From NCBI GenBank assembly GCA_002914845.1, contig JXTC01000423.1, positions 3,438 through 67,437 of the forward strand: a DNA stretch of 64,000 nt, in the 5' to 3' direction. Of this stretch, positions 37,013 to 48,236 are shown piece after piece. How positions within the stretch are numbered: the stretch's first letter is position 1; every line of letters starts with the position of its first letter. The position numbers were made by a program, and so were the translations under genes. Below the pieces are notes generated by a model. That model saw only the letters and a list, made by a program, of their open reading frames with translations, did no database searches and was not told where the DNA came from. Source of the stretch: Trema orientale. Lineage: Eukaryota > Streptophyta > Magnoliopsida > Rosales > Cannabaceae.

Positions 37013-38419
37013 ATGGAAGGAGTAGAGGACGAAGAAGAAGCCTACTACGCCATACCCAAACCGGACTGGTTCACGAAGCTCGTGCTCCTCCAAGCTGATT
37101 TGATCTACAACTCATTGTCGTTTATCTTCTCCCCTGTCGTTTTCATCATGTCCGTCTTGTCCGACTCCTACCGCCGAGCAGAGAAGACCACCGTCACCAT
37201 CGAGACGGCGGTTCAGAGAGTCCCCTCCGCCGTCACCCACGGTACCATCATCTTGCTGAAGCGACTCGTGTTTGGGTTTTTCGGGGCGGCGTACGTCTGC
37301 ATGGTTCTGCTTCTTGTTCTGGTTGTGGCCGTTGTTTTGGGTGTTGGGTTGGTCCAAATGTGGGTGGAGGAGCCCGTGTTATTGAGAGAAAGGTTGCATT
37401 TTGATTACACTGAACCTCACCCACGAGCTCTGTTTTCGTTTAGGAGTTGGCCAGGGTTTGAGAAGAGTATCAAGAGGAAGCCCATAGGGGTTCCAGTGGG
37501 TCATACGTTCTCCGTCTCTGTGGTCCTTTTGATGCCAGAATCTGGTTTCAATAGGGAGATTGGGGTATTTCAGGTATGCCCAGAATAGTGCCCTGAAACT
37601 GTTTGTTAATTTGTTTGTGCATAGTCAAATGGGACGTTTATGTTATTTCATCTAAAATTTTGAAGCTAATTTTCAAAAGGGCATTTCTTTTTCTCTTTTT
37701 AGATTGTTAAATTGAACTTCCATTGTTTTTATCAGTTGAGTGCCGAAGTATTATCCAATAAGGGTATTGTCATGGAAAAATCAAGTTTGCCTTGCATGTT
37801 ACGGTTCAGAAGCCTGCCTGTCCGATTGGCAAGAACTTTTATCATGAGCATACCGCTAGTACTAGGAATAACCGGCGAAACACAGAGGATAACCATTGAA
37901 ATACTGAAACATAAGGAGGGCTATCCAAGAACAGGCGCTATAAGAGTTACACTGAGTCCAAGAGCTGGAACCCATTATCTCCCACAGTTGCATGAAGCTG
38001 CGATTGTGATGAAATCGAAGCTTCCATGGACCAAAGAGTTTGTTCGAAGTTGGAAATGGACATTCTATGTGTGGTCATCTCTGTACACTTACATTATTCT
38101 ATTGATTACTTTGTTTTCTTGCAGTAAACTAGTCTTTTTCCCGTTTTTGGTATCAAATTTGGGTGACCGTGGCGAGAGAGAAACATTGCCAAGTGAACCA
38201 CCTGAGGATCATCCGCAGATGAGAGCTAGTGAAGAAGAGGATGATGTTTCAGAGCTATTGAGAAAATGGCGGCGTGGCAGAAGCAAGAGAAAGGCTATCG
38301 CTTTGCCTGAAACTGTTGGCTCATCATCGGCGTCAACCTTTACCATAACAAGAGAAGAAACTAGTGCAGCTGGTGAAGAGGACGCTGGGGACTCGGAATC
38401 ATTGTGTTTAGGAGGCTGA
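37013..38419 (+). CDS. Seipin, plant type, lipid droplet biogenesis
   Basis: Seipin is an endoplasmic reticulum membrane protein that sets the number and size of lipid droplets. Two exons, 37013-37573 and 37736-38419, join in phase 0 (CAG|GTATGC ... ATCAG|TTGAGT) into 414 residues. A long hydrophobic helix lies at about residues 86-114 and a second at about 297-325. Between them is the lumenal seipin domain with the conserved RPKPIGVPVGH-like stretch (here KRKPIGVPVGHTF), LPCMLRFRSLPVRLARTF and the region up to LPQLHEAAIVMKSKLPW. The acidic and Ser-rich cytosolic tail follows. It looks most like seipin-1-type proteins, since it lacks the long N-terminal extension of the seipin-2/3 type. Its 3' half was copied to 50726 onward. 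Confidence 0.93.
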
Positions 38420-38886
38420 CTTGGTTGCACTGTTTGTCTTATATGTAACTCATCTTGGTATGAGAATGTTGTACTATTCCTTGGAAGTCTTAGCATAAAT
38501 CACCAATATCAGAATGAGTCTTCTCTAGTTGTTGCATATCTGTTGAATCACTTTTCCTATTTGTATAGATTTCAAAAATGCTGCAAAGCCAGAAGCTTTC
38601 TTTCTGTCTTTACTATTTGTGCTTTTTGATTTTTTTTTCCTTTCTACAAAAATAAGAAGTTTTGTGCAGGACGTTGATCATATGCCATATTGCCATCATA
38701 TCTGCAACCTATTGCCATCATATCTGCAACCTCTGGTCCCAAACATGCAGAATCGAGACAATTTTGCTGATAACGCTTCAACACTTAAACTCTATTGTGG
38801 CACTACTTTACTCTGGTGGAAGTTTGGCGTTGAGGAATTATAAACATGGATTTTTGCTCTCAGAATATCAAACTCAGCCAAACAAC
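38420..38886. other. Seipin 3' flank leading into DUF247 copy A1
   Basis: The stretch holds the presumed 3' UTR of seipin and a short 22-bp tandem repeat (ATTGCCATCATATCTGCAAC, near 38689-38732). A CTCTCAG acceptor-like site lies just before the DUF247 homology. Most of it has a counterpart at 50975-51055 and 51680-51790. Confidence 0.6.
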
Positions 38887-40785
38887 ATGGCGACAATATC
38901 AGGAGCTAAAACTAGATTCGTCAATAGCATGCATACTGAAAATGACACCATGGATGCTCCAGCACAGGGTTCAAGAACTCAGCTAAATGACATGGCAATG
39001 CCGACCACATCATCAGTTGAATCTGTTGTCCAGAATTTACATGCGTGCCATGAGTGCAGTATTAAGTAACTTGCAAGCATGGCTGTTCCGACCCAGAATT
39101 TACAAACTCACTGAACAACATGGCCGCGACATCAGGAGCTACAACTAGTTAAGTCAAGAACATTTATACAATCTTCAATAAAGATGAAAACATGGATGTT
39201 CCAGTTTGTATCTTCAAAGTCCCCAACTCTCTAGCTTCCCCCAAACCAGAAACTTATGTCCCTCAGCTTGTGGGGTTGGGACCTTATCATCACTTGGGAC
39301 CTGAGCTTCAACAAATGCAGACTTAAAAAGCTTGCTGAGGTGAAGAGGATTGGCAAGGGATTCAAAAACAGAGAACCTGAGTTGCTTGTTCTTTCAACAA
39401 ATGCAGACTTACAAAGCTTGCTGAGGTGAAGAGGATTGGCAAGGGATTCAAAAACAGAGAACCTGAGTTGCTTGTTCTGGTGCTTAAAGAAATTGTTCGA
39501 CCATCTGCTCGGCTTCTTACAATACGTCCTTGGATATGGATGACGAGGTTCTAGCGTGTACACTTGCCATACATGGTCTGTTTTTGTTTAAGTTGCTTTG
39601 CCGCTATGACATCAGCAAAGACTCTCTAGGCCAATCAGATCGTTTGCACGACTTGGTCGACTCTGCTCGAAGGAGATTGGCCCTGGGTACGTCTCCTCAA
39701 GATGCATTGGTGGTGGAGAACCAAGTCCTTATCCTTTTGCTGAAAGTTATCTCCATTACAATGGAACTGATTGCTTCACAGGAGATGGAGCCACTATCAC
39801 TCATTGTAGTAATCTTTTTCCGCAAATGCTGGTCGGATTTTGCAAAGCACTCTCCCCATTGAAAGTGTTGATTGATTACCCGCAGTACAAGGCGCTGAAG
39901 CGTTCCCATTTGCTGGATCTTATGTACCATTTGATCATTCTCAAGAATTCCCCTACAAGAAATCCAGATAAAGAACTCGATAAGGCAAGATTTATTTAAG
40001 AAATAACCGAGTTACTTAAGAAATAACCGAGAAAGTTGAGAATGAAATATCCAAAGTAAAAGAAACTTCTGAAGTTGAGAGTGAAGTTTCACGTTTTAGT
40101 AGTCCTCTGCAAAAAAAAGATGCTTGAAGAAACCTTGAATCTATTACCAGAAGAACTAAACCTATTAAGCTCTTGCAAGAATTACGTGGACTGCCATGGT
40201 CACATGTTTGGTTAACTATGTCTTCTGCTGCAACTGAAGCATTGTTGAGGAAATTTTTGACTCCAAGAGCGTCAGAGCTCCATAAAGCTGGACTGCTGGA
40301 GTAAAATTCATGGTTGCAGATCACATCACAACCAACAGGTTTGAACTCAACACACACTACTTTTATCTTCCCTTGATCAGACTGCATGTTAACTCAGAGG
40401 TAAGATCATGTCAGAGTCAGATTCCCTAATTCTGATTTGGTACGTGGAAGTAATGAAGTACTTGTAGAGAGTGATGAGGATGTTCAGGTGTTTAATGAGA
40501 TGAACAAGTCTGTATGTTTAACAAAAACACGCGATTTAGACGAACTATAGCTGAAGTTAACCGTTTCTACAGTTGTTTATCAATGGTTTCAGCACAAGAT
40601 TTGTTAAGAAGTGGTGGTGGACTACATGGAATTTCTCCGAAGTCTTATCTGCTTTGTTGTTCTTGTTGCTCATGGCTATCCAAGCTTTTTGCTCAGTGTA
40701 TGAATGTCCCCGTTTATCGTTCAAGAGCAACAACTCTCGGGTTCAGCAGGGCTTACGGGTACTTTCCTTGAGATCCTATTTGAAA
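38887..40785 (+). pseudogene. DUF247 (UPF0481) copy A1, broken
   Basis: Homology to DUF247 proteins runs through the whole stretch: the VCIFKVPNSLASPKPETYVP start, DMDDEVLACTLAI, VVENQVLILLLK, LTPRASELHKAG and the C-terminal helix before the last few residues. It is disabled in several ways. One extra T in the N-terminal part shifts the frame relative to copy B1 (stop at 39069). A stop, TAA, follows LQQMQT. An 86-bp tandem duplication (39308-39393 and 39394-39479) shifts the frame again. Further stops sit near 40000-40030 beside a short TTAAGAAATAACCGAG duplication, and the normal stop codon is lost at the end. It pairs with B1 by position. Confidence 0.85.
39308..39479. repeat. 86-bp tandem duplication inside DUF247 copy A1
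   Basis: The unit starting TCAACAAATGCAGACTTA occurs twice in tandem; the copies differ at one visible base. Because 86 is not a multiple of three, it breaks the reading frame. Confidence 0.93.
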
Positions 40786-41763
40786 CCTTCTGTGTGTGCT
40801 TCTGCTGCTGCTATATATGTTTACTTATCCGTATTTATTTGTGTGTGCGCGTAAGATTTGTGAGCTCCATGTTGAAAAATAAACCTGATCAATTTGTTTT
40901 GAGTTCTGTGATTCAATCTGTAGTCTTTTGAAGGAAAAATGCAAATGAAATACCCGCTTAAATATTTCTCCCAATTTACACGATTTTAGATTCATTTTCT
41001 CTCTGGTTTTTTTTCCCCTCTTATTATTCTGTTTAGTCATGAATTAGCTTGCAGCAGTGGATTTTAAGCGAACATATACTTCACACGCTTGCTTTCATGT
41101 TTGTCTCGTTAACATCATTGTTCAAGGTACGAAATATCAAGAACAATCGTGCCTCCAAACCAAGTACAAAAGGGTACAATGCTTTTTTTTTTTTAATTAT
41201 TTTATTTTAGTCCCTTCAAACAAACAATGCTGAGTTCATATGAGGTCTTGGTTATACTACCATATCGGCTAACCCCAATCCCCACATATTTGCAGAAAAA
41301 TGACGTTGGTATATGATTTTTCATATTTGTACCCTCTAGAGTGCCTTATTTCTCCTAGCTATGGCAAGCTTGGAAGCTAATTATTATGTCCCTCATTAAG
41401 CAGGGTTCATATTGTGCGACATTTTCCGAGTCTGGTGGAAGGTGTGTTATGAGGAGCCTTACTGAATTATTCCAACTACATATAGTATTGGCGATAAATA
41501 TCATTCTCTGTGAGTAATACAACACTACTGCCAAGAACTATTTTCCACGAGACCTCGTCGACTATTGTCTCTACCAATTCCCTTGAATCTCTGTGTTGAC
41601 CATCAAATGCAAGGCGGAAGAAGTGGATATCAGGTTAACAACTTAAGGCCGCTTGCTTCGTGATAAACTAGTGCTTAAATTACCAGGGCAATGGTGTGCG
41701 CCGCCTGCCAATCACCAATGTAAAAATGGTTAATGCCTCTCAGAATTTAGTGTGTCTGGTAAC
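40786..41763. other. Spacer between DUF247 copies A1 and A2
   Basis: No gene. The sequence is collinear with 57587-58605 in block B, for example GAATTAGCTTG, ATACTTCACAC and CAATCGTGCC. It therefore holds the 3' flank of one DUF247 copy and the promoter side of the next. Confidence 0.65.
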
Positions 41764-43433
41764 ATGTGGAGGACATCGGGAGCTACAACTAGTTTCGTCA
41801 AGAGTATCTATACAATCTTAGAAAAAGATGAAAAATTGGATGTTCCAATTTGTATCTTCAAAGTTCCCAGGTCTTTAGCTTCCTCCAAGCCTGAAGCTTA
41901 TCCCCCGCAGCTTGAGGGGTTGGGACCCTATCATCGTTTGCGGCCTGCGCTTTGACAGATGCAAACATACAAGCTTACCGAGGTAGAAAGGTTTGGGAAG
42001 GGATTCGAAAATAATGAATTTGAGGTGCTTGTTGCGGCCCTTAAAAAGTTCGTGGGGGCCCTCTGCTTGTGCTTGTTACGATATGTACTTAGATATGGAT
42101 GACGAGGTTCTGGCTTGTATAATTGCCATAGATGGTCTATTCTTGTTTGAGCTGCTTTGCTTCTATGGTGTCAGCAAAGACGCTCTAGGCAATCAGACTT
42201 CTTTCACAACTTGGTTGATTCTGCTGGAAGGAGATTGTTCCGTGATACGGCTCTTAGTGATGTCATGATGCTGGAGAACCAACTCCCGATCCTTGTTCTG
42301 AAATTTATCTTGATCACAGACTTGAATATGATTGCTCTAAGGAATGAGAAGATGGATCCAGTGTCAACCATTGTATGTCAACGTTTTCCTCGAATGTTGT
42401 TGGGTTTTTGTGAAGCACTCTCCCCATTGAACGTGTCAAGTGATTACCCGCTGTCTAAGGCATTAAAGCATTTCCATTTGCTGGATCTAATGTACCATTT
42501 GATCATCGTCAATGTCTCTCCTAAAAGAAACCCAGATGAAGAGTTGGAGGCGGCAAAAAATATTAAAGAAATATCTGCGAAAGTCAGGATTGAAATGCCT
42601 GAAGATGAAGAAACTTCTGGAGCTAGTCATAAAGTACGAAGTAGAAAAGAGAGTCTCTTCACTTTTGATTAGTCCTCATAGGACTCTTGAAGTAATTGAG
42701 AATCTAGCACCCAAAGAATTTAAGAAACCTATTAAGCTCTTGCAAGGTTTACTCAGACTGCCATGGTCTGAGATTGGGTCAACTATATATTCAGCTGCAA
42801 CCGAAGCACCACCTGTTGAGGAGCTCTTGATTCCCAGAGCGTCAGAGCTCCATAAAGCTGGAGTAAAATTCATGGTTGCAGATCACATCACAACCATCAG
42901 GTTAGAACTCAAAACACACTCCTTTTACCTTCCATAGATCAATCTAGACGTCAACACAGAGGTCATACTCAGAAACTTAGTTGCATATGAAGCCATGATC
43001 AAGTCGGAGTCAGAATCCCTGATTTTGGCTCGGTACATGGAACTAATGAAGGGACTTGTGAAGAGTGCTGAGGATGTTAAGGTGCTTAAAGGGGTTATAC
43101 AACTCAAGTCCATCAAAGAAGATGAGGTCGCAAACCTGTTCAATGGGATGAACAAGTCCATACGGTTAACAAACACACACACGAATTAGACGACGTCATT
43201 GCCAAAGTTAACCATTTCTACGATGGTCTGTGGATGGTAACAGCGACTAGGTGCTTTAAGAAATGGCGGCAGGCTGCTTGGAGTGCAAAGTCTTTGCTGC
43301 TTTATTGTTCTTGTTGCTCATGGCTATTCTAATTATTTGCTCAGTGTATAAATGCCCTCGTTTCTCTTTCAAGAGCAACAACATTCAGGCTCAGCAGGGC
43401 TTAAGGGTACCTTCCTTGAGGTCTTACGTGTAA
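41764..43433 (+). pseudogene. DUF247 (UPF0481) copy A2, broken
   Basis: Recognisable DUF247 blocks include VPICIFKVPRSLASSKPEAY, DMDDEVLACIIAIDGLFLFE, VMMLENQLPILVLK, IPRASELHKAGVKF and the C-terminal membrane segment ending in SLRSYV. Defects: a TGA stop at 41953-41955 where paralogues have a Gln codon; a frame change near 42050-42160; another near 42660; a stop after HSFYLP; and two extra bases in a CA run near 43170-43186 that shift the frame. Its closest partner by position and by internal sequence (PEDEETSGA, RSRKES) is copy B2. Confidence 0.85.
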
Positions 43434-45382
43434 CTTTGTGTTTATTATTTTGCTGCTGCTACATATGTAAATATTCAAGGTTGAAGAATAAGCTTGTACT
43501 TGGTGTTATTAAATCTGAAAATGAAAATGCCGTATGTAACTGCCTATTTGGATACTTGGAAATGAATGAATGATGTCTCCTAGAAACTTCTCGCAGGAGT
43601 TCTAATATTAGAGTTTAAATGTCACTGTGTCAGTTTCTGACTGGTTTCATAATGTTAATCCTATTTCAAAAGCCTTTAGACTGGGGTCTTAGAAGTCTTG
43701 CAGACTTGATATATTCAGTAGATGAAGATTTTGCTGGAGGCTTCAACTTATTGATTTGTGGAGGACTTGGACTTGGATTCTGGTCTCTCTGCTGGAAGGT
43801 AATTGGGCCAGGACATTACCCTTTTGGATATGAAATAAATCTCACTAGACATATTGATGGGCTCATATCAATCAACTTATTCAATCCCAATATAAAATGT
43901 CATTTTCGGGTCAGAAATTTTAGACTAAACAAATCATTTAAGTTAGAGGTCTGCCTCTGTCTCTTTCTCTCATTGTATTTGTATTCCTTCTCTCATCCGT
44001 TGACTTTCTTTTTTCCTCTGCCTGTAACTCCTCCTTCCTCTTTTACTCTTTCCCATTTTTATTTTCTGATGTTTAAATTTATGAGGTGCTTTGTGTGCTT
44101 GACAAGATCATATATACGGAGCCCAGGACGACGTTGCCTCCTTTGACACTTTCTTTAATTGAATCGGACTTCTGGTGAGACTTTCTCAAGTCAAATATTT
44201 TCAATTTTTTTTTTTTTTTTCTAATGGATTTTGTTAATGGGGGATTTACAAGTTACTGATTTTGGGTTGATTCCTTTGTTTTTGTTGCATGGAACCATGA
44301 CGAGGGAAGTTATTGTTTTTGAAACAGCGTGTTATGTTTTTAGGAGTGTTACACATTTGGAGAAAATATCTTAAAAAAATTGAATGTTGTGACATCATAT
44401 ATTCATATAATTGATCAGTAATTAAAGTATATTAACACACGGCCATATTTAGCTAGAAAGATTTTGTTTTGTCTTTTGTTTTGTTTTTTTTCCCCTTTTT
44501 CAGGAGAGAGGGAATTGTTATGGTGTTTAATATTTTTATTCTCATACAACTTATATATAAAGGAGAAACACGGTTTTTTCCTTTTTGATGAGGAGAACAC
44601 GTATCAAATTTATAATGAGGATCTGCTTATATTTAGGGGGGAACAAAAAATCTAAAGTGAGTAACAAAGGATATTCGAATGATACTCGGTTGAATGCGCA
44701 CGTGTGTTGAAATTTTAATACACGCCACGCAAGACTAAACGTGTTACTGTGTAAAATAGGACTAAACATGTTACTGTATATATATGCGTAAGAGGACTAT
44801 CCGACTATATTTGACTATATATAACCTTTTGTCTTTAGATCACGATTCTATTTAGTTAAGACTACTATTCTATTTTCATAAAAATTATAAATGGCTCATC
44901 TTTATCAAGTAAATAATAGTAATGGTCCGATTCTGTAAATGACATATAGGTGGTATTCATCATGCTACTATCTCAATCAGTTCATAGATTTTGATTTGCA
45001 GTGGAGGATTTCAAATAGTGGGTATACCTAAGGACTATCGGACTGGGGCTCATCTTTATCAATAGGGTCATGGTCCTTATGGCTGTATATCAAATTTGCG
45101 GGTCTTCCTATGCATGAAATATATATATATATGCCAAAGTTCCTGTCTTGCAATAATGTATGAGTTATAAAAATATGTTATCGTCGAATGACATTCACCA
45201 AATTTTACAGTGACGTGACAAATCATATATATATATATAAACACACTTAGCATTATTATATCTTCTACTAACGTAGAATTAGAACGTTGTTATATACCAA
45301 AATTTTCTATTCTGGATCCTCCAACTGAACCGTGTTATCTTTGGGACGCAAAAAATTCTAGCAAATTGCTAGGTGGGTCATC
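43434..45382. other. Spacer between DUF247 A2 and the CCCH16-like gene
   Basis: No gene is supported. It is collinear with 60216-63565 in block B, though B carries an extra foldback repeat and the GTCGAA array. The open frame at 43619-44146 is not kept in the B copy and has no domain. The stretch 44990-45150 matches 63300-63440 and might contain an upstream exon of the CCCH16-like gene, but no shared reading frame is convincing. Confidence 0.5.
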
Positions 45383-47897
45383 ATGGAAAATAGAACTCCA
45401 GACTTCATGGAAGTAAAACAAGAATTACCAAACCATCCAGCCGACTTCTCATTGGCTGGTTCTGAAAATGAGAGCCAATCCACCAATCGTAGGTAGCTTC
45501 TTATTCCCAACTGTGTTTAATTACTTATTTCTTTTCTTTTCCTGTCCTTGACTAGTCACTAATCAATTGTGAATCAATATAGCTCTTGGTGTACACATCT
45601 CGAATCCTGCGGAAGCATAATTGCTCAAGATTTTGAGCAAGAAGCGCAACTTTGGAGGTTTACGTGCTATGGTCACTGGAAACAGTATGTTTACTTTGCT
45701 ACATTTCACCATTGGCATACTCTTAAAAGTTTCAAGATATTATGTAGAATTTGAAATTATTGGGGAAACCTACGAAAAATAGCTCATGACATTGTAGACT
45801 ATTCATAAGTTTGTGCCTGATAATGCTAGAAATTTTGGGGAAACATGATTATAGGAAAAGATTTCACAGTAGAAAACAGACAGGCCATAATGTGCTATTT
45901 TTTTTTTTTTTTCCGCTTTAACTTTGACTCGTACATGTTTTTGTCGCAGTCATATGTACTCATGTACAACACCATATCATTTCTTTCTAAGATTAAAATT
46001 AGTAATTGTGTGAAGCAAATTCTTATTATTGTTTTGTTCTAGTGCTCCTTGTGACATTGTTGGTGACATTAGCTACGAAGAATTGAGAGCAGCAGCATAC
46101 GATTATAAAAGAAGCGGGTTGAGTTTGTCATCAATAGTAAGATTATCTAGCATTTGGTTATTTTGTTATTTCGTATTCAGGCTTGAGTTTCATAACTATA
46201 CAAACTTGTTTGTGTTTTTATTATTTTGTGTTATGTTTGATGCAAATAATGCACTATGAGCATTGTTGAACCAGTTAAAACAAAATTCCTGCATCTTGCA
46301 ACTATGTCATAAGGAACGTGAGATAAATTCTGCGGTCCATAATTTAAGCGTGGAAATAAAGGTTCTTATGCAGTTGTGTGCTTCCATCTTTGACACTTGC
46401 AAATGACAATCAGAGGTTGATAGTTATTTCTGGTCATTTTGGATCCTTCAAATTGTATTGTGATCACCTTTGACTGAAATCTAGATGGACTGAGAGTCTC
46501 AGACAGACGTTAGCTTTGGTAACAAATATTACGCTCTTTGCTGCGTTTTTGTCTCAACATTATACTGATAATAGCAGTATTTATTTGACAGATAAATCAG
46601 AGAGGTCAATATTTGCAATTCTTGCTGATGAATCAAGATGCTTTCTTTAATGAGTTTCTGTTCTTGTTGTCACATTTTGGTGCAGGTTGCTAGAGAGCAA
46701 AATTTGCTGAATTCCAAGATGACAGATTTCTTAAACCTTAAGACGTCCCACGTGGTTCCACCAAATCCAAGTCCAACTCCTGCTAACCAAGAAACTTTAC
46801 CTGGTTTTCTAGCAAATAGAAGTAATATTCCCGGAACTGTTCCAAACGTATTTTCACAAACTTCTCAGGGTAGTACCTCTACTTCAATCGGCAGCTTTAG
46901 TAGTGAAAATACTTTTCCTGAAATTGGTCCTAGTGCATTTTCACAAGCCGCTCAAGTCACATCTGATACTCCAGTCATCACCATTAGTGAACCGGACACG
47001 ATATTACCTAATAGGTTAGTCTCACTCTATTGATTTTATACTATGGTTAATATTCTGGAAATTTTGCTTATGACTGAGACTAACCCATTGGATTTGGACA
47101 TATTTGGCCCAACTAAGTGTGTGTCTAGTACAGATCATATGAAACGGAGACAAATACAAAGTGAATTTTACCTTAAAGAGATACAAGTTTTCAAAGTTGT
47201 CAAATCAATAAGACAATTAAAGTGCAATCACTGTCCTCAAACCTGACTCTCCCTCTTAGGATATTAATCCAATTTCAACAAGGTGCCAGTTCCAAGATAT
47301 CACAATTGCTGGTAAGGTGCACTCCCAATAGCAGGTCATAGGTAGATTCTCATAAGCGCCTAGCATGAAAAGGAGAAAATAGTGAGCCGAAGAGAGTTAA
47401 GGAATCAGTAGTAGGAAGAGAGAATTCGAGATTTTGGTCAACTCTGCTTGTAGTGATGCATATTTATTACAGGATAAGGTTTGAGCTTAGAAATAGATAC
47501 TCTTCTACCCTTAGAAGTTAATAGACCCACCCTAAAGTGTATGTTCACGTAGAAGTAGACATAAATCGCTCAAATAAGTAGGAGGTTTACAAATCCAGAA
47601 GCCCAATTATCAAGTATAAGTTTCAAAATTCTTCATTCAAGAAACCAAAATCCAACCTTCAACAATCAATGCACAAATGGAAACTTGAATTATCAGGCTT
47701 GTCTACATGAGTCTTAATATATGGAAATTTTGTTTTCTTGCTCCATTTCGAGCTTCTGTAACCTGTTGAGACGTTGTCTCTCAGGCCTCCTCCACCAGTT
47801 CCTCCACCTCCAAACATAGCTTCTCGTCAGCGGATACAAGTTTCTAGGAGGACTTCGAGTGCATCTAGGCCAAACGATCTGTCATCAGAAACTCAAG
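45383..47897 (+). CDS. Zinc finger CCCH 16-like / NUP42-like protein, finger missing, 3' end unclear
   Basis: Five exons could be read in frame: 45383-45492, 45583-45684, 46043-46136, 46686-47014 and 47785-47897. Joined, they give about 249 residues. The diagnostic part is WRFTCYGHWKHAPCDIVGDI followed by SYEELRAAAYDYKRSGLSLS and the motif SIVAREQNLLNSKMTDF. This matches the region after the finger in plant zinc finger CCCH protein 16, a relative of the nuclear pore protein NUP42. A Pro/Ser/Thr-rich part with FSQTSQ and FSQAAQ, and a poly-proline stretch (RPPPPVPPPP), follow. No CCCH finger is encoded before MENRTPDFMEVKQEL, so this is a truncated or diverged version. Exon 5 ends in phase 1, and the true last exon is unknown; it may be the DUF247 exon at 48237. 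A second copy starts at 63566. Confidence 0.65.
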
Positions 47898-48236
47898 GTA
47901 AACTTTCAAGGTTCTACCCATGCTATACCTTTTACTCTATGTCTTCTGCCTGTCATATTATGGGTTCATTTGGAATTGGGGGCCAATTTCCTGCCCATAC
48001 AGAAAGTATAACTTCGTGAGAGCTGATAGTAACCAAGTTACCACATCAGCAGTGTCAACCCAAAGTCCGGGGGCAACTGTTAGCCATTCTTCTGTCCTTT
48101 CCATGGGGCTCAACTCTAGATCACTGAAACATAATTGTAAATATAATAACTATCGACAACAATTTCTGGTGTCACTCTACTGTCAATTCAGGGAGAATCA
48201 ATGGCTTACTCACCATATAAATATGATTTTGAACAG

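Noticed and set aside
43619-44146. 175-residue hydrophobic open frame
   Set aside because: The collinear sequence in block B (near 60420-60730) does not keep the frame, so it is probably spacer DNA.
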